NCBI RefSeq assembly: GCF_050859025.1
Contig: NZ_CP138200.1
Span: 1,674,001-1,738,000 of the forward strand
Direction of reading: 5' to 3'
From: Wukongibacter sp050859025
Lineage (GTDB): Bacteria > Bacillota > Clostridia > Peptostreptococcales > Caminicellaceae
DNA: 64,000 nt
Below, one piece after another: positions 35,333 to 43,824 of this stretch. A program made the translations under genes and the position numbers. The notes beneath the pieces are model-generated. The model was not told the DNA's origin, ran no database searches, and saw only the letters and a program-made list of their open reading frames with translations. The stretch's first letter is position 1. Every line of letters begins with the position of its first letter.

Positions 35333-36700
35333 ATGGATATAATTATTAAGAATGGAACAATAATTACGGCTTATGAAACCTATAGAGCTGATATAGGAAT
35401 CAAAGATGGTAAAATAGTTATGATTGGAGATAGTCTTAATGATGAATCGGCTAAAGTAGTTGATGCGTCTGGAAAATATGTGATACCTGGAGCTATAGAT
35501 GCACATACTCACCTTGAAATGCCTTTTGGCGGTACAACATCTGCTGATAGCTATGAAGCTGGAACTCGAGCTGCGGCTTGTGGAGGGGTTACAACAGTAT
35601 TCGACTTTGTTATTCAGAGAAAAGGTCAGGGCCTAATTGAAGCAGTTGAAGGGAGAAAAGCATTATGTGATCCCCAGGCTTGCGTTGATTATTCTTTCCA
35701 TACTGCAATAACTGATCTAACACCACAAGTGCTTGAAGAATTTAAGAAATCTGTAGAATATGGAGTACCTAGCTTTAAGCTTTTCATGGTTTATAAAAAG
35801 GAAGGCTTAATGGTTGACGATGGTGTCCTAGCGGCGGCTTTAGAAAAATCTAAGGAAACAGGTGCTTTGATAGCAGTTCATGCTGAGAATCCTGATCTCA
35901 TAGATAATAAAATTGAAAAGTTTCTTAAGGAAGGGAAGACTTCAGCCTGGTATCATTATGAAAGTAGGCCGGAATTTGTTGAGGCAGAGGCAGTAAAAAG
36001 AGCTATCCATTGGGCAAAGAACCTAGATGCGCCTCTATATATAGTTCATCTAGCTGTTAAAGAAGGTCTTGACGAAGTTACAAAGGCTAGAGATGAAGGA
36101 TATGAAATTTATGCTGAGACTTGTCCTCAATATTTGTACTTTACAAATGAAGTTTATAAGCGGAAAGATGGTAGAAATTGGGTTTGCTCTCCTCCTATTA
36201 AAGGAAAGGAAAGCCAAGATGCACTTTGGGCGGGTATAAAACGTGGTGATATTTCAACTGTCGCAACTGATCATTGTCCTTTCCAGAGCTATGAGAAGGA
36301 TTGGGGTAAGGATGATTTTACAAAAATTCCAAATGGATGTATGGGGATAGAAAACCTTTATCCTTATCTTTTAAGTGAAGCTAACAAAGGTAGAATCACA
36401 TTTAATAAAGCTGTGGAGCTGTGCTCAACAAATGTAGCAAAAATATTTGGATGTGCCCCTCAAAAGGGAACTATAGCAGTTGGCAGTGATGCAGATGTCG
36501 TAATCTATGATCCAAATAAAAACTTTATTGTATCAAAGTACAATATGCATTCAGATGTAGATTATACAATATGGGAAGGTACAGAACTAGTAGGATATCC
36601 AGTTAAGACCTTCCTAAGAGGAAATTTGGTTTTTGACAATGGTGATTTCGTAGGTAAACCTGGTGAGGGAGAATTTGTAAAATGCCTTGGGCGTAAGTAA
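35333..36700 (+). CDS. Dihydropyrimidinase (D-hydantoinase family)
   Basis: This cytoplasmic amidohydrolase opens the ring of 5,6-dihydrouracil to N-carbamoyl-beta-alanine. The 455-residue protein shows the metal site AIDAHTHLEMPFGG, the carboxylated-lysine segment PSFKLFMVYK (about residue 149), AVHAENPDLI, HLAVKEGLDE and VATDHCPFQSYEK (Asp near 315), with the length typical of the family. A TTG lies just upstream, but AAGGAGGG fits ATG 35333. It is the second step after PreTA; the third step, the amidohydrolase, lies at 41.9 kb in the same island. Confidence 0.92.
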   Translation: MDIIIKNGTIITAYETYRADIGIKDGKIVMIGDSLNDESAKVVDASGKYVIPGAIDAHTHLEMPFGGTTSADSYEAGTRAAACGGVTTVFDFVIQRKGQGLIEAVEGRKALCDPQACVDYSFHTAITDLTPQVLEEFKKSVEYGVPSFKLFMVYKKEGLMVDDGVLAAALEKSKETGALIAVHAENPDLIDNKIEKFLKEGKTSAWYHYESRPEFVEAEAVKRAIHWAKNLDAPLYIVHLAVKEGLDEVTKARDEGYEIYAETCPQYLYFTNEVYKRKDGRNWVCSPPIKGKESQDALWAGIKRGDISTVATDHCPFQSYEKDWGKDDFTKIPNGCMGIENLYPYLLSEANKGRITFNKAVELCSTNVAKIFGCAPQKGTIAVGSDADVVIYDPNKNFIVSKYNMHSDVDYTIWEGTELVGYPVKTFLRGNLVFDNGDFVGKPGEGEFVKCLGRK

Positions 36701-36725
36701 AGAAAATAGAGAGATGAATTGTTAG

Positions 36726-36756
36726 AAAGCAACTCTTATGGAGTTGCTTTTATTTG
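36726..36756 (+). terminator. Terminator behind dihydropyrimidinase
   Basis: AAAGCAACTC pairs perfectly with GAGTTGCTTT across a 5-base loop, followed by TATTTG. A sigma-A-like TATAAT lies directly downstream, probably for the activator gene. Confidence 0.8.
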
Positions 36757-36830
36757 ATATAATGATATATATAATACGGTAAGTATATAGCTTTTTGGAA
36801 TTTAATAAATTTTTTATAACTTATCTACAG

Positions 36831-38525
36831 GTGAAGAAAGGAGGAATATTTATAGAAGCTTTAAAGGGGGTACTAGATATCATAAAGATTGGAGTTGCAA
36901 TTACGAACAAAAAGGGGAAGATATTTTATTACAATTCAAAGGCTTCGAGTATATTAGAGAAATATGAAAAGGGCTATGGAATTAAAAAGCCTATTTTAGA
37001 GTTGTTGAGGAATAGTGAGATAAATAATACAAGCAAGGTGTCAATTAGCCAAGAAGAAGAAATATTAGTACAGATTCATGAGTTATACTTTTCTAAAGAA
37101 GAACCTGTCTATGGAATTATATTTTGCGATGTAGTCTGTATAGAAAATATCAATTTCAATATCAGCTTCGATGATATTAAAGAGTTGTTAGATTATACAA
37201 ATGATGCAATTTTTATTGATGATATGAATGGAGAAACCATGTGGGTAAACAAAGCCTGTGAAGAAATTTACGATATAAAGAAAGAAGATGTAATAGGTAA
37301 AAATATAGATTGTTTAGAACAGGAAAGAATTTTTTATCCATCGGTGGCGAAGCTAGTTTTTGAACAAAAAAAGCAAGTCACTATATTGCATAGTAATAGA
37401 AATGGAAAACAAGTACTTACAACAGGTACACCGATTTTTTTCAAAAATGGAAATATAAAAAAAGTTGTTAGTACTTCTAGGGATATTACTGAGCTTATTA
37501 CATTAAAAAATCAGTTAGAGGACGCTCAGCACAGGCTTGAAGAATACCAAGAGCTTCAAAAGGATATATACGATGATTTTATAGTAAAAAGTAAAAAAAT
37601 GACTGATGTAATTCAGCTGTCAAGAAAGCTATCTCAGATAGACTCAACAGTATTAATTACAGGTGAATCAGGGGTAGGTAAGGGAAAGGTTGCAAAATAT
37701 ATACACAAGTTAGGAATAAGGAAAGATAAGCCCTTTATAAAGGTGAACTGTGGAGCTATACCAGAGATGCTTATTGAATCAGAGTTATTTGGTTATGAGC
37801 ATGGGGCTTTTACAGGATCTAGTAAACGAGGGAAAATTGGGCTATTTGAGTTAGCTCAAAATGGAACCATTTTTTTAGATGAAATTGGAGAATTACCATT
37901 AAATCTTCAGGTAAAGCTACTGCAGGCTATTCAGGATAAGGAAATTCAAAAAGTTGGTGGAATTAAAACCATTAAAATTGATGTAAGGATTATAACGGCT
38001 ACCAATAAAAATCTAAAAGAAATGGTTGCGAGAAACGAATTTAGAGAAGATTTATACTATAGACTAAATGTTATACCTATACATATACCTCCAATTAGAG
38101 AGAGACATGAAGATGTTATTCCACTAACAAGACATTTTTTGAAGATATATAATAGTAAATTTAATGTTAAAAAAAGAATGGACCCAAACACTATTAATTG
38201 CTTGATGAAGTATTCTTGGCCTGGAAATGTACGAGAGCTAGAGAATATAATTGAAAGATTAGTTATTACTTCCAGTCATGATATAATTCTACCCGATAGT
38301 TTACCAAGTCACATAATCGAAAATAAAGAACGAGAACATTTAATTAGTATTCCCAGTTTACCAAATCTAAAGGACATAATGGAAAACGTTGAAAAACAAA
38401 TCATTAATGATGCAGTTACAAAATATAAAACTACTAGAAGCATAGCTAGGGCTTTAGGAGTTAGTCAACCTACAATTGTAAGAAAGATGAGTAAGTATAA
38501 TATAAAATATTCAGAGGAAGATTAG
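36831..38525 (+). CDS. Sigma-54-dependent activator with PAS domains (TyrR-like HTH)
   Basis: This enhancer-binding protein of about 560 residues has one or two PAS-like sensor domains (about residues 20-110 and 120-235), a short coiled coil, an AAA+ domain and a C-terminal helix-turn-helix. AAA+ motifs are Walker A GESGVGKGK, sigma-54 loop GAFTGS (GAFTGA is the norm), and Walker B GTIFLDEIGELP. The HTH TTRSIARALGVSQPTIVRKM resembles TyrR. It lies inside the pyrimidine island, whose units have -24/-12 promoters, so it very likely activates them. Canonical starts (TTG 36795, GTG 36831) lack a ribosome binding site; AAAGGAGG at 36837-36844 points to an ATA codon at 36852. The ligand is probably a pyrimidine or a breakdown product, by inference. 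Confidence 0.88.
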   Translation: MKKGGIFIEALKGVLDIIKIGVAITNKKGKIFYYNSKASSILEKYEKGYGIKKPILELLRNSEINNTSKVSISQEEEILVQIHELYFSKEEPVYGIIFCDVVCIENINFNISFDDIKELLDYTNDAIFIDDMNGETMWVNKACEEIYDIKKEDVIGKNIDCLEQERIFYPSVAKLVFEQKKQVTILHSNRNGKQVLTTGTPIFFKNGNIKKVVSTSRDITELITLKNQLEDAQHRLEEYQELQKDIYDDFIVKSKKMTDVIQLSRKLSQIDSTVLITGESGVGKGKVAKYIHKLGIRKDKPFIKVNCGAIPEMLIESELFGYEHGAFTGSSKRGKIGLFELAQNGTIFLDEIGELPLNLQVKLLQAIQDKEIQKVGGIKTIKIDVRIITATNKNLKEMVARNEFREDLYYRLNVIPIHIPPIRERHEDVIPLTRHFLKIYNSKFNVKKRMDPNTINCLMKYSWPGNVRELENIIERLVITSSHDIILPDSLPSHIIENKEREHLISIPSLPNLKDIMENVEKQIINDAVTKYKTTRSIARALGVSQPTIVRKMSKYNIKYSEED

Positions 38526-38535
38526 TAAAACCCAT

Positions 38536-38554
38536 GAGAGACTAAATGTCTCTT
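38536..38554 (+). repeat. Split/duplicated terminator stem, first copy
   Basis: GAGAGACTAAATGTCTCTT here is repeated exactly at 38704-38722. This first copy has no T-run behind it because a long palindrome begins at the next base. The pair flanks the palindrome like a duplicated target. Confidence 0.75.
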
Positions 38555-38675
38555 AGGCTGCCTAGAAATCCGAATTTCTTCGTTGGCGCTTCAAGCAAGA
38601 ACTCTTACGTATGTCTATATACGCTGCGGTCTCTTGCTTTCAGCACGCCTCGAACTTCAGATTTCTAGGCAGCCT
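38555..38675. repeat. 121-bp palindromic element
   Basis: AGGCTGCCTAGAAATC at the left end is matched by GATTTCTAGGCAGCCT at the right end, and inner segments pair as well (GGCG with CGCC, GCAAG with CTTGC, CGTAT with ATACG). The sequence is far more GC-rich than its surroundings. It behaves like a non-coding mobile or REP-type hairpin placed inside the terminator of the activator gene. Confidence 0.75.
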
Positions 38676-38681
38676 ATCATC

Positions 38682-38700
38682 TTGTTGACTTTGTCAACAA
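38682..38700. promoter_or_regulatory. Perfect inverted repeat, possible activator site
   Basis: TTGTTGAC-TTT-GTCAACAA lies about 95 bp before a -24/-12 promoter. That is a usual distance for an enhancer site of a sigma-54 activator. I find no second copy before the other -24/-12 promoters, so its role is uncertain. Confidence 0.4.
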
Positions 38701-38703
38701 TCT

Positions 38704-38731
38704 GAGAGACTAAATGTCTCTTTTTTTTTAT
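38704..38731 (+). terminator. Terminator of the activator gene, second copy
   Basis: AGAGAC pairs with GTCTCT across a TAAAT loop and is followed by nine T. The stem duplicates the one at 38536. Confidence 0.8.
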
Positions 38732-38790
38732 CCATAATTTTTTATGAAGGAAACTCCTAGAATGAAATTCATATTGTATGATTTATGGTT

Positions 38791-38807
38791 TGGCATAGAA
38801 ATTGCTT
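38791..38807 (+). promoter_or_regulatory. Sigma-54 (-24/-12) promoter of the aldehyde dehydrogenase unit
   Basis: TGGCATAGAAATTGCTT has GG at 38792, ten bases, then GC at 38804, matching the two promoters at 32478 and 33299. The first start codon downstream is at 38978; the leader between is AT-rich without further features. Confidence 0.72.
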
Positions 38808-38977
38808 ATTAAATTAATTAGATTGGAAATCTTTTTAGTTTAATTTTTCTAATTATAGGGATTCAAGTAGAGATTTTAATTTGATTATCTAAAAAATTGA
38901 TCCCCATACAATTTTGGAGAAATTAAACAAATATATATTCGAGAACTATAGAATAAAAAATTAAAGGAGGATTTAAA

Positions 38978-40399
38978 ATGTGTTTAGAGGTAAACAAAGA
39001 AGCTAAAGCATATGTAGCATCTCTTGTTGAAAGAGCTAGAAGGGCTCAGGAAACTATTGAAGATTATACTCAGGAGCAGGTTGATAGGCTAGTAGCTACG
39101 GTTGTATGGAATATAGTTAAGGATGGACCAGCACAGGAAATTTCTAAGCTGGCCGTAGAAGAATCTCGTATGGGAAACTTTGAAGGAAAATATAACAAGC
39201 TTATGGCTAAGGCAAAGGGTGCCATGAGGGACATGAAGGGAAAAAAATCCGTTGGAGTTATAGAAATAGACGAAGAAAAGCAAATCATGAAGATAGCAAA
39301 GCCCGTTGGAGTTATAGGTGGACTTGTTCCTTGTACCAATCCAGAAGCAACACCTACAGTAAAGGTTGCCCATGCTCTAAAGGGAAGAAATGCAATCATA
39401 TTATCTCCTCATCCACGAACTAAGAGAACAAATACATTTATAGTAAATATAATAAGGGATACGCTAAAGAAGCTTGGAGTACCAGAAGATTTAGTAATAG
39501 GTATAGAAGAACCAACAATGGATATAAGTAATGAAGTTATGAGACAATGTGACATGGTATTAGCAACAGGAGGAGCGGGACTAGTAAAGGCTGCATATAC
39601 ATCTGGAACACCAGCCTATGGTGTTGGTGCAGGTAATGCAGTAATAGTTGTAGATGAAACAGCAGATCTAAAGGATGCAGCCCACAAAATAATGCTAAGT
39701 AAGACCTTTGACTTTGCAACAAGCTGTTCGGCTGAAAACTCACTAATAATCCAAGAGAGTATTTATGATGAGCTAATTGAAGAATTAGAGTCAGAGGGAG
39801 GTTATCTGGCAAATGCAAAAGAAAAGGATAAGCTTCAAAAAGCCATATGGGTAGATGGTCATCTAAATCCTAAAATAATAGCACAGCCAGCAGCAGCTAT
39901 AGCAGAAATAGCAGGAATTGATATTCCAGAAGATAGAACATTTATGATGGTTGAAGAAACAGGAGTGGGAGCAGACCATCCATTCTCAGGAGAAAAGCTA
40001 TCTGTAGTAGTAGCCCTTTACAAATATGAAAAGTTTGAAGACGCAGTAAACAAGGTAAACGAAATAACAAGATATCAGGGAATGGGACATTCATGTGGAA
40101 TACATTCCTTTAACGAAGATCATATAATGGAGCTTGCCCTAAAAACAAAGGTTAGCCGTATGAACATCAATCAAGGTCAGGCCCTTGCAAATACAGGAAA
40201 CTGGTTTAATGGGATGCCATTTACAACAAGCCTTGGCTGCGGATCTTGGGGTGGAAACACAGTATCAGAAAACATAACATGGAAGCATTTAATTAACACA
40301 ACATGGGTATCAAGACACTTTGAACCAGTAGTACCTACAGATGAAGAGTTATTTGGTGATGTAATGCTAGAGGATCTTGCAGCTACTACTGCTGAATAA
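38978..40399 (+). CDS. Acylating-type aldehyde dehydrogenase (malonate semialdehyde?)
   Basis: The 473-residue protein belongs to the CoA-acylating aldehyde dehydrogenases related to acetaldehyde (EutE/AdhE-type), succinate-semialdehyde and sulfoacetaldehyde (SauS-type) dehydrogenases. The nucleophile is Cys250 in DFATSCSAENS, and nucleotide-binding segments VGVIGGLVPCTNPEATPT and ATGGAGLVKAAYTSGTP are clear. It is the first gene of a unit with an aminotransferase and a carbamoyl hydrolase. I infer that it oxidises malonate semialdehyde from beta-alanine to malonyl-CoA or acetyl-CoA, in place of the semialdehyde reductase known from other anaerobes. Sulfoacetaldehyde from taurine is the main alternative, but no sulfite-releasing enzyme is nearby. 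Confidence 0.82.
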   Translation: MCLEVNKEAKAYVASLVERARRAQETIEDYTQEQVDRLVATVVWNIVKDGPAQEISKLAVEESRMGNFEGKYNKLMAKAKGAMRDMKGKKSVGVIEIDEEKQIMKIAKPVGVIGGLVPCTNPEATPTVKVAHALKGRNAIILSPHPRTKRTNTFIVNIIRDTLKKLGVPEDLVIGIEEPTMDISNEVMRQCDMVLATGGAGLVKAAYTSGTPAYGVGAGNAVIVVDETADLKDAAHKIMLSKTFDFATSCSAENSLIIQESIYDELIEELESEGGYLANAKEKDKLQKAIWVDGHLNPKIIAQPAAAIAEIAGIDIPEDRTFMMVEETGVGADHPFSGEKLSVVVALYKYEKFEDAVNKVNEITRYQGMGHSCGIHSFNEDHIMELALKTKVSRMNINQGQALANTGNWFNGMPFTTSLGCGSWGGNTVSENITWKHLINTTWVSRHFEPVVPTDEELFGDVMLEDLAATTAE

Positions 40400-40530
40400 A
40401 AGAATAGACTCTTTTATAAAGATTTTCAAGGGTGATTTTTTGAAGCATATAACAGAAATTGTATTTATTTCTAGCTTTAAATGTATGTAATTTTCTATGT
40501 GCTATAGAAAATAAAATGGGGGGAAGAGCA

Positions 40531-41874
40531 ATGACAATAGAAGCAGTAGATTACGGGCAAAAAATTAAAGAAGACAGTTTGAAATATAACCTGCATTCAT
40601 GGAGCGTACAGGGTGAACTAAACCCTAAGGTAATAACTAGAGCAAAGGGAATATACTTTTGGAATGCAGATGGAAAAAGATATAGTGATATGTCGTCTCA
40701 GCTTGTAAATGTAAATATTGGTCATGGAAATCAAAAGGTAATAGATGCCATAAAAGAGCAGGCGGAAAAGCTTCCTTTCATAGGTCCTGCCTTTGCAGTA
40801 GATGTAAAATCTGAAGCGGCAAGAAAAATCATTGAAGTAGCACCAGAAAATATGAAAAAGGTATTTTTTACAAACGGAGGGGCTGAAGCAAATGAAAATG
40901 CCATAAAGGTTGCTCGTATGGTTACAGGAAAATACAAAATATTTTCAGCCTACAGATCATATCATGGAGCAACCTATGGAGCAGCAAACCTAACAGGAGA
41001 AAACAGAAGATTTCCTAGTGAGCCAGGTATTCCAGGCTTTGTAAAGTTCGTTGGACCCTATACCTATAGGGCGCCAGTAGAATTTAAGGACGAAGAGGAA
41101 GCTACAAAATACTATCTTACCCTTTTAAGAGAGCAAATAGAATTTGAAGGGCCTGACAAGATAGCAGCAATATTCCAGGAAACAGTAGTAGGAAGTAATG
41201 GAATACTAATACCTCCCAAGGGCTGGATGAAGGGAGTAAGAGAGCTTTGTGATGAGTATGGAATAATGATGGTTTGCGATGAAGTAATGGCAGGATGGGG
41301 AAGAACAGGAAAATGGTTTGCAATAGATAACTGGAATGTAAAGCCAGATATCATATCCTTTGCAAAGGGAGTAACCTGTGGATATGTACCTCTTGGAGGA
41401 ATAATTGTGAGCAAGGAAATAGCCGAGTATTTTGACGAAAATAAGCTTTGGTGTGGATTAACCTATAGCGGTCATCCTATGGGGTGTGCAGCCGCATGTG
41501 CAACTATAGATGTTTATAAAGAAGAAAGCCTAATAGAAAATTCACAGAAAATGGGTAAGGTATTGGGCGAACTTCTTGAAGGAATAAAGGAAAAGCATCC
41601 ATGTGTTGGGGATGTTAGATATATAGGGTTATTTAGCGCCATAGAGCTTGTAAAAGATAAGGAAAGCAAAGAACCACTAGTACCGTATGGGAGAGATCCT
41701 GAGGGCACAATGAAGAAAATACTTTCAATATTAAAGAGTGAAGGTTTTTGGAATTACAGCCATGATAATGTATTGATAGTAGCACCACCATTAACAATCA
41801 AAGCAGATGAGCTTAAAGAAGCAATGGGTATAATGGATAAGGTTTTAGACTTTGTTGATGAAATGATTAAATAA
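40531..41874 (+). CDS. Class III aminotransferase (beta-alanine/taurine type)
   Basis: A PLP-dependent aminotransferase of about 447 residues. It carries TNGGAEANENAIKVARM (phosphate-binding), CDEVMAGWGRTGKWF and the PLP lysine in ISFAKGVTCGYVPLGG (near residue 277). It resembles omega-amino-acid transaminases acting on beta-alanine or taurine. In the extended reductive pyrimidine route such an enzyme moves the amino group of beta-alanine to 2-oxoglutarate or pyruvate and gives malonate semialdehyde. GGGGGGAAG before ATG 40531 sets the start; the frame is open further upstream without a site. It follows the aldehyde dehydrogenase after 131 bases. Confidence 0.88.
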   Translation: MTIEAVDYGQKIKEDSLKYNLHSWSVQGELNPKVITRAKGIYFWNADGKRYSDMSSQLVNVNIGHGNQKVIDAIKEQAEKLPFIGPAFAVDVKSEAARKIIEVAPENMKKVFFTNGGAEANENAIKVARMVTGKYKIFSAYRSYHGATYGAANLTGENRRFPSEPGIPGFVKFVGPYTYRAPVEFKDEEEATKYYLTLLREQIEFEGPDKIAAIFQETVVGSNGILIPPKGWMKGVRELCDEYGIMMVCDEVMAGWGRTGKWFAIDNWNVKPDIISFAKGVTCGYVPLGGIIVSKEIAEYFDENKLWCGLTYSGHPMGCAAACATIDVYKEESLIENSQKMGKVLGELLEGIKEKHPCVGDVRYIGLFSAIELVKDKESKEPLVPYGRDPEGTMKKILSILKSEGFWNYSHDNVLIVAPPLTIKADELKEAMGIMDKVLDFVDEMIK

Positions 41875-41945
41875 TAATCTTTGATAAGTTAAGAAAACAT
41901 ACTAGGTTTATTCCTAGAAACTATAAAAAGAGGAGGAACTAAATT

Positions 41946-43175
41946 ATGTATATCTGTGATTTGAAGAGGATGGACGACAAGATCAAAACTTTTGCAACCT
42001 ACGGTGACACAGGAAATGGTGGGATTACTCGATACTCATTATCACAGGAAGCTATTCAGGCTAGGGAGGAATTCGCAAAACGAATGAAAGCTATTGGTGC
42101 TGAAATAACTATGGATGATATGGCAAACATGTATGCTACTATTCCTGGTTCAGATCCTAACGCAAAGCGAATTGTTATGGGATCTCATGTTGACTCAGTA
42201 AAAAACGGGGGTAACTATGATGGCATCTTGGGTGTTATAACAGCAATGGAAGTTCTAGAAACTATTGTAGATCAGAAAATTCCTCATAAGCATCCTATTA
42301 CAGCTATGATCTGGACAAATGAGGAAGGTTCATTATATCCACCTGCAATGATGTCGTCAGGAGTAGTTTGCGGAAAATTTGATAAGGATACAATGCTTGC
42401 ATCAAAGAGTGTGTTAGACGGTAAGACTACTTTTGGTGAAGCGTTAGATGCAAGTAATTATACTGGACCAAAAGCAAACCGACTAAACCCTAATGACTAT
42501 GGATGTATGTTTGAACTTCATATTGAACAGGGTCCAATACTTGAAAATGCAAATAAAGATATTGGGGTTGTAACGTGTGTACTTGGTATGATTAACTATA
42601 GAATCAGAACTTATGGTCAAGCAGATCATGCTGGCACTATTCCAATGAAGTACAGACAAGATGCTCTTTATGCGGCTGCTCAGGTTCTTACTTATCTGCA
42701 CGATGAGTTAGATAAGCTTGACTCGAATCTTGTTTACACAACAGGTGAAATCAAGTGTCATCCATGTGTACATACAGTAATTCCTGATTTTGTTGATTTT
42801 TCAATTGATTCAAGACATGAGGACCCTAAGGTAATTGAACAGGTTGTTAATGTTATTAAGAACATACCTAAGGAAGTTGCTAAGTGTAAAGTTGACTATG
42901 AGAAAGCTTGGGCTCGTGATACAGTATACTTTGATAAGGAATTAGTAGAGTTCGTAAAGGCAAGTGCTGATGAAGCAGGTATTTCTAATCAGTACATCAA
43001 CAGTGGAGCGGGGCACGATGCTCAGTTCGTATCAGAAATGATTCCAACTACTATGATTTTTGTTCCTTCAAAGGATGGTCATAGCCATTGTGAACCTGAG
43101 TTTACATCTGTTGAGCAGTGTACAAACGGTGCAAGCGTAATGCTGAATGCAGTACTTAAGGCAGATGCAAAATAG
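41946..43175 (+). CDS. N-carbamoyl-beta-alanine amidohydrolase (M20 family)
   Basis: This 409-residue zinc or manganese-dependent hydrolase belongs to the beta-ureidopropionase, allantoate amidohydrolase and N-carbamoyl-L-amino acid hydrolase group. Metal-site segments are GSHVDSVKNGGNYDGILGV (His and Asp), TNEEGSLYPPAMMSSG (Glu), FELHIEQGPILE (His) and GAGHDAQFV; GQADHAGTIPM is the dimer lid. Releasing CO2 and ammonia from N-carbamoyl-beta-alanine is the third step of reductive uracil breakdown, and this is the only candidate for it in the island. GAGGAGG precedes the ATG. A strong terminator closes the unit. Confidence 0.9.
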   Translation: MYICDLKRMDDKIKTFATYGDTGNGGITRYSLSQEAIQAREEFAKRMKAIGAEITMDDMANMYATIPGSDPNAKRIVMGSHVDSVKNGGNYDGILGVITAMEVLETIVDQKIPHKHPITAMIWTNEEGSLYPPAMMSSGVVCGKFDKDTMLASKSVLDGKTTFGEALDASNYTGPKANRLNPNDYGCMFELHIEQGPILENANKDIGVVTCVLGMINYRIRTYGQADHAGTIPMKYRQDALYAAAQVLTYLHDELDKLDSNLVYTTGEIKCHPCVHTVIPDFVDFSIDSRHEDPKVIEQVVNVIKNIPKEVAKCKVDYEKAWARDTVYFDKELVEFVKASADEAGISNQYINSGAGHDAQFVSEMIPTTMIFVPSKDGHSHCEPEFTSVEQCTNGASVMLNAVLKADAK

Positions 43176-43200
43176 AAATTTTGATTTCGTTTTATATAAT

Positions 43201-43252
43201 GCAAAACGTGCTGTATTATGTCTTACAGCACGTTTTGCAATGTAATTTTTTT
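43201..43252 (+). terminator. Strong terminator at the end of the pyrimidine island
   Basis: A perfect 15-bp stem (GCAAAACGTGCTGTA with TACAGCACGTTTTGC, 8-base loop) is followed by AATGTAATTTTTTTT. Confidence 0.92.
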
Positions 43253-43282
43253 TGCACAAATCAAATCTTGCACATTCTTATC

Positions 43283-43669
43283 CTAATAAAATCCACCGCC
43301 AAATGGATAGCCATAGCCTCCATAAAATCTTCTTCGCCTGAACCTTCTACGTCTTCTACCTAATAAAGATCCTAAAAGAAGTATGGTAATTAGATCTCTA
43401 CCAATATAGCCGTTATATCTTGTTAGATTAGAACCTTGAGTTGGAGCATCTTCCACACCATAGTCTTTTTTATACTCTTCGTATATCTCATCTGTCATTT
43501 GGTCTATAGTTTCTTTAGTAGGAAATGGATTCATTCTTTGGTCATATTCATTATCCATTTCTTCACATTTCCTTTTTACATATGGATATATCTTGTTATA
43601 GGACTCGGGATACATCTTACTTGCTTCAGCGTGACAATGGTACAGATAATTTTCATCGTACTGATACAC
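43283..43669 (-). CDS. Conserved-looking small protein with Arg/Gly-rich tail
   Basis: A 128-residue protein on the minus strand, with AAGGAGGA before its start. Residues 1-75 are acidic with many Tyr, Cys and Met (YPESYNKIYPYVKRKCEEM). Residues 90-103 are a short hydrophobic segment (DLITILLLGSLLG), and the tail is strongly basic and glycine-rich (RRRRRFRRRRFYGGYGYPFGGG). I do not know its function. The tail pattern and single hydrophobic stretch suggest contact with membrane, RNA or spore surface, but this is a guess. It converges with the amidohydrolase gene across a terminator. Confidence 0.7.
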   Translation of the reverse strand: MYQYDENYLYHCHAEASKMYPESYNKIYPYVKRKCEEMDNEYDQRMNPFPTKETIDQMTDEIYEEYKKDYGVEDAPTQGSNLTRYNGYIGRDLITILLLGSLLGRRRRRFRRRRFYGGYGYPFGGGFY

Positions 43670-43824
43670 TTGTAAATCCTCCTTATAGAAATAGAATAAT
43701 AAAGCATATACAATATCATAATATGTGTATCAAATAAATTGGTGAGGAGATTTTACAAAACATGTTATAATAATATTATTATAAAGTTGTGGTATTTAAC
43801 CTTGGACGGATGAGGAGGAATGAA

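Noticed and set aside
43436..43737. Plus-strand frames opposite the Arg/Gly-rich protein gene
   Set aside because: They are antisense to a gene that has a good ribosome binding site and a protein-like composition; their own residues are Phe/Ile/His-rich shadow sequence.
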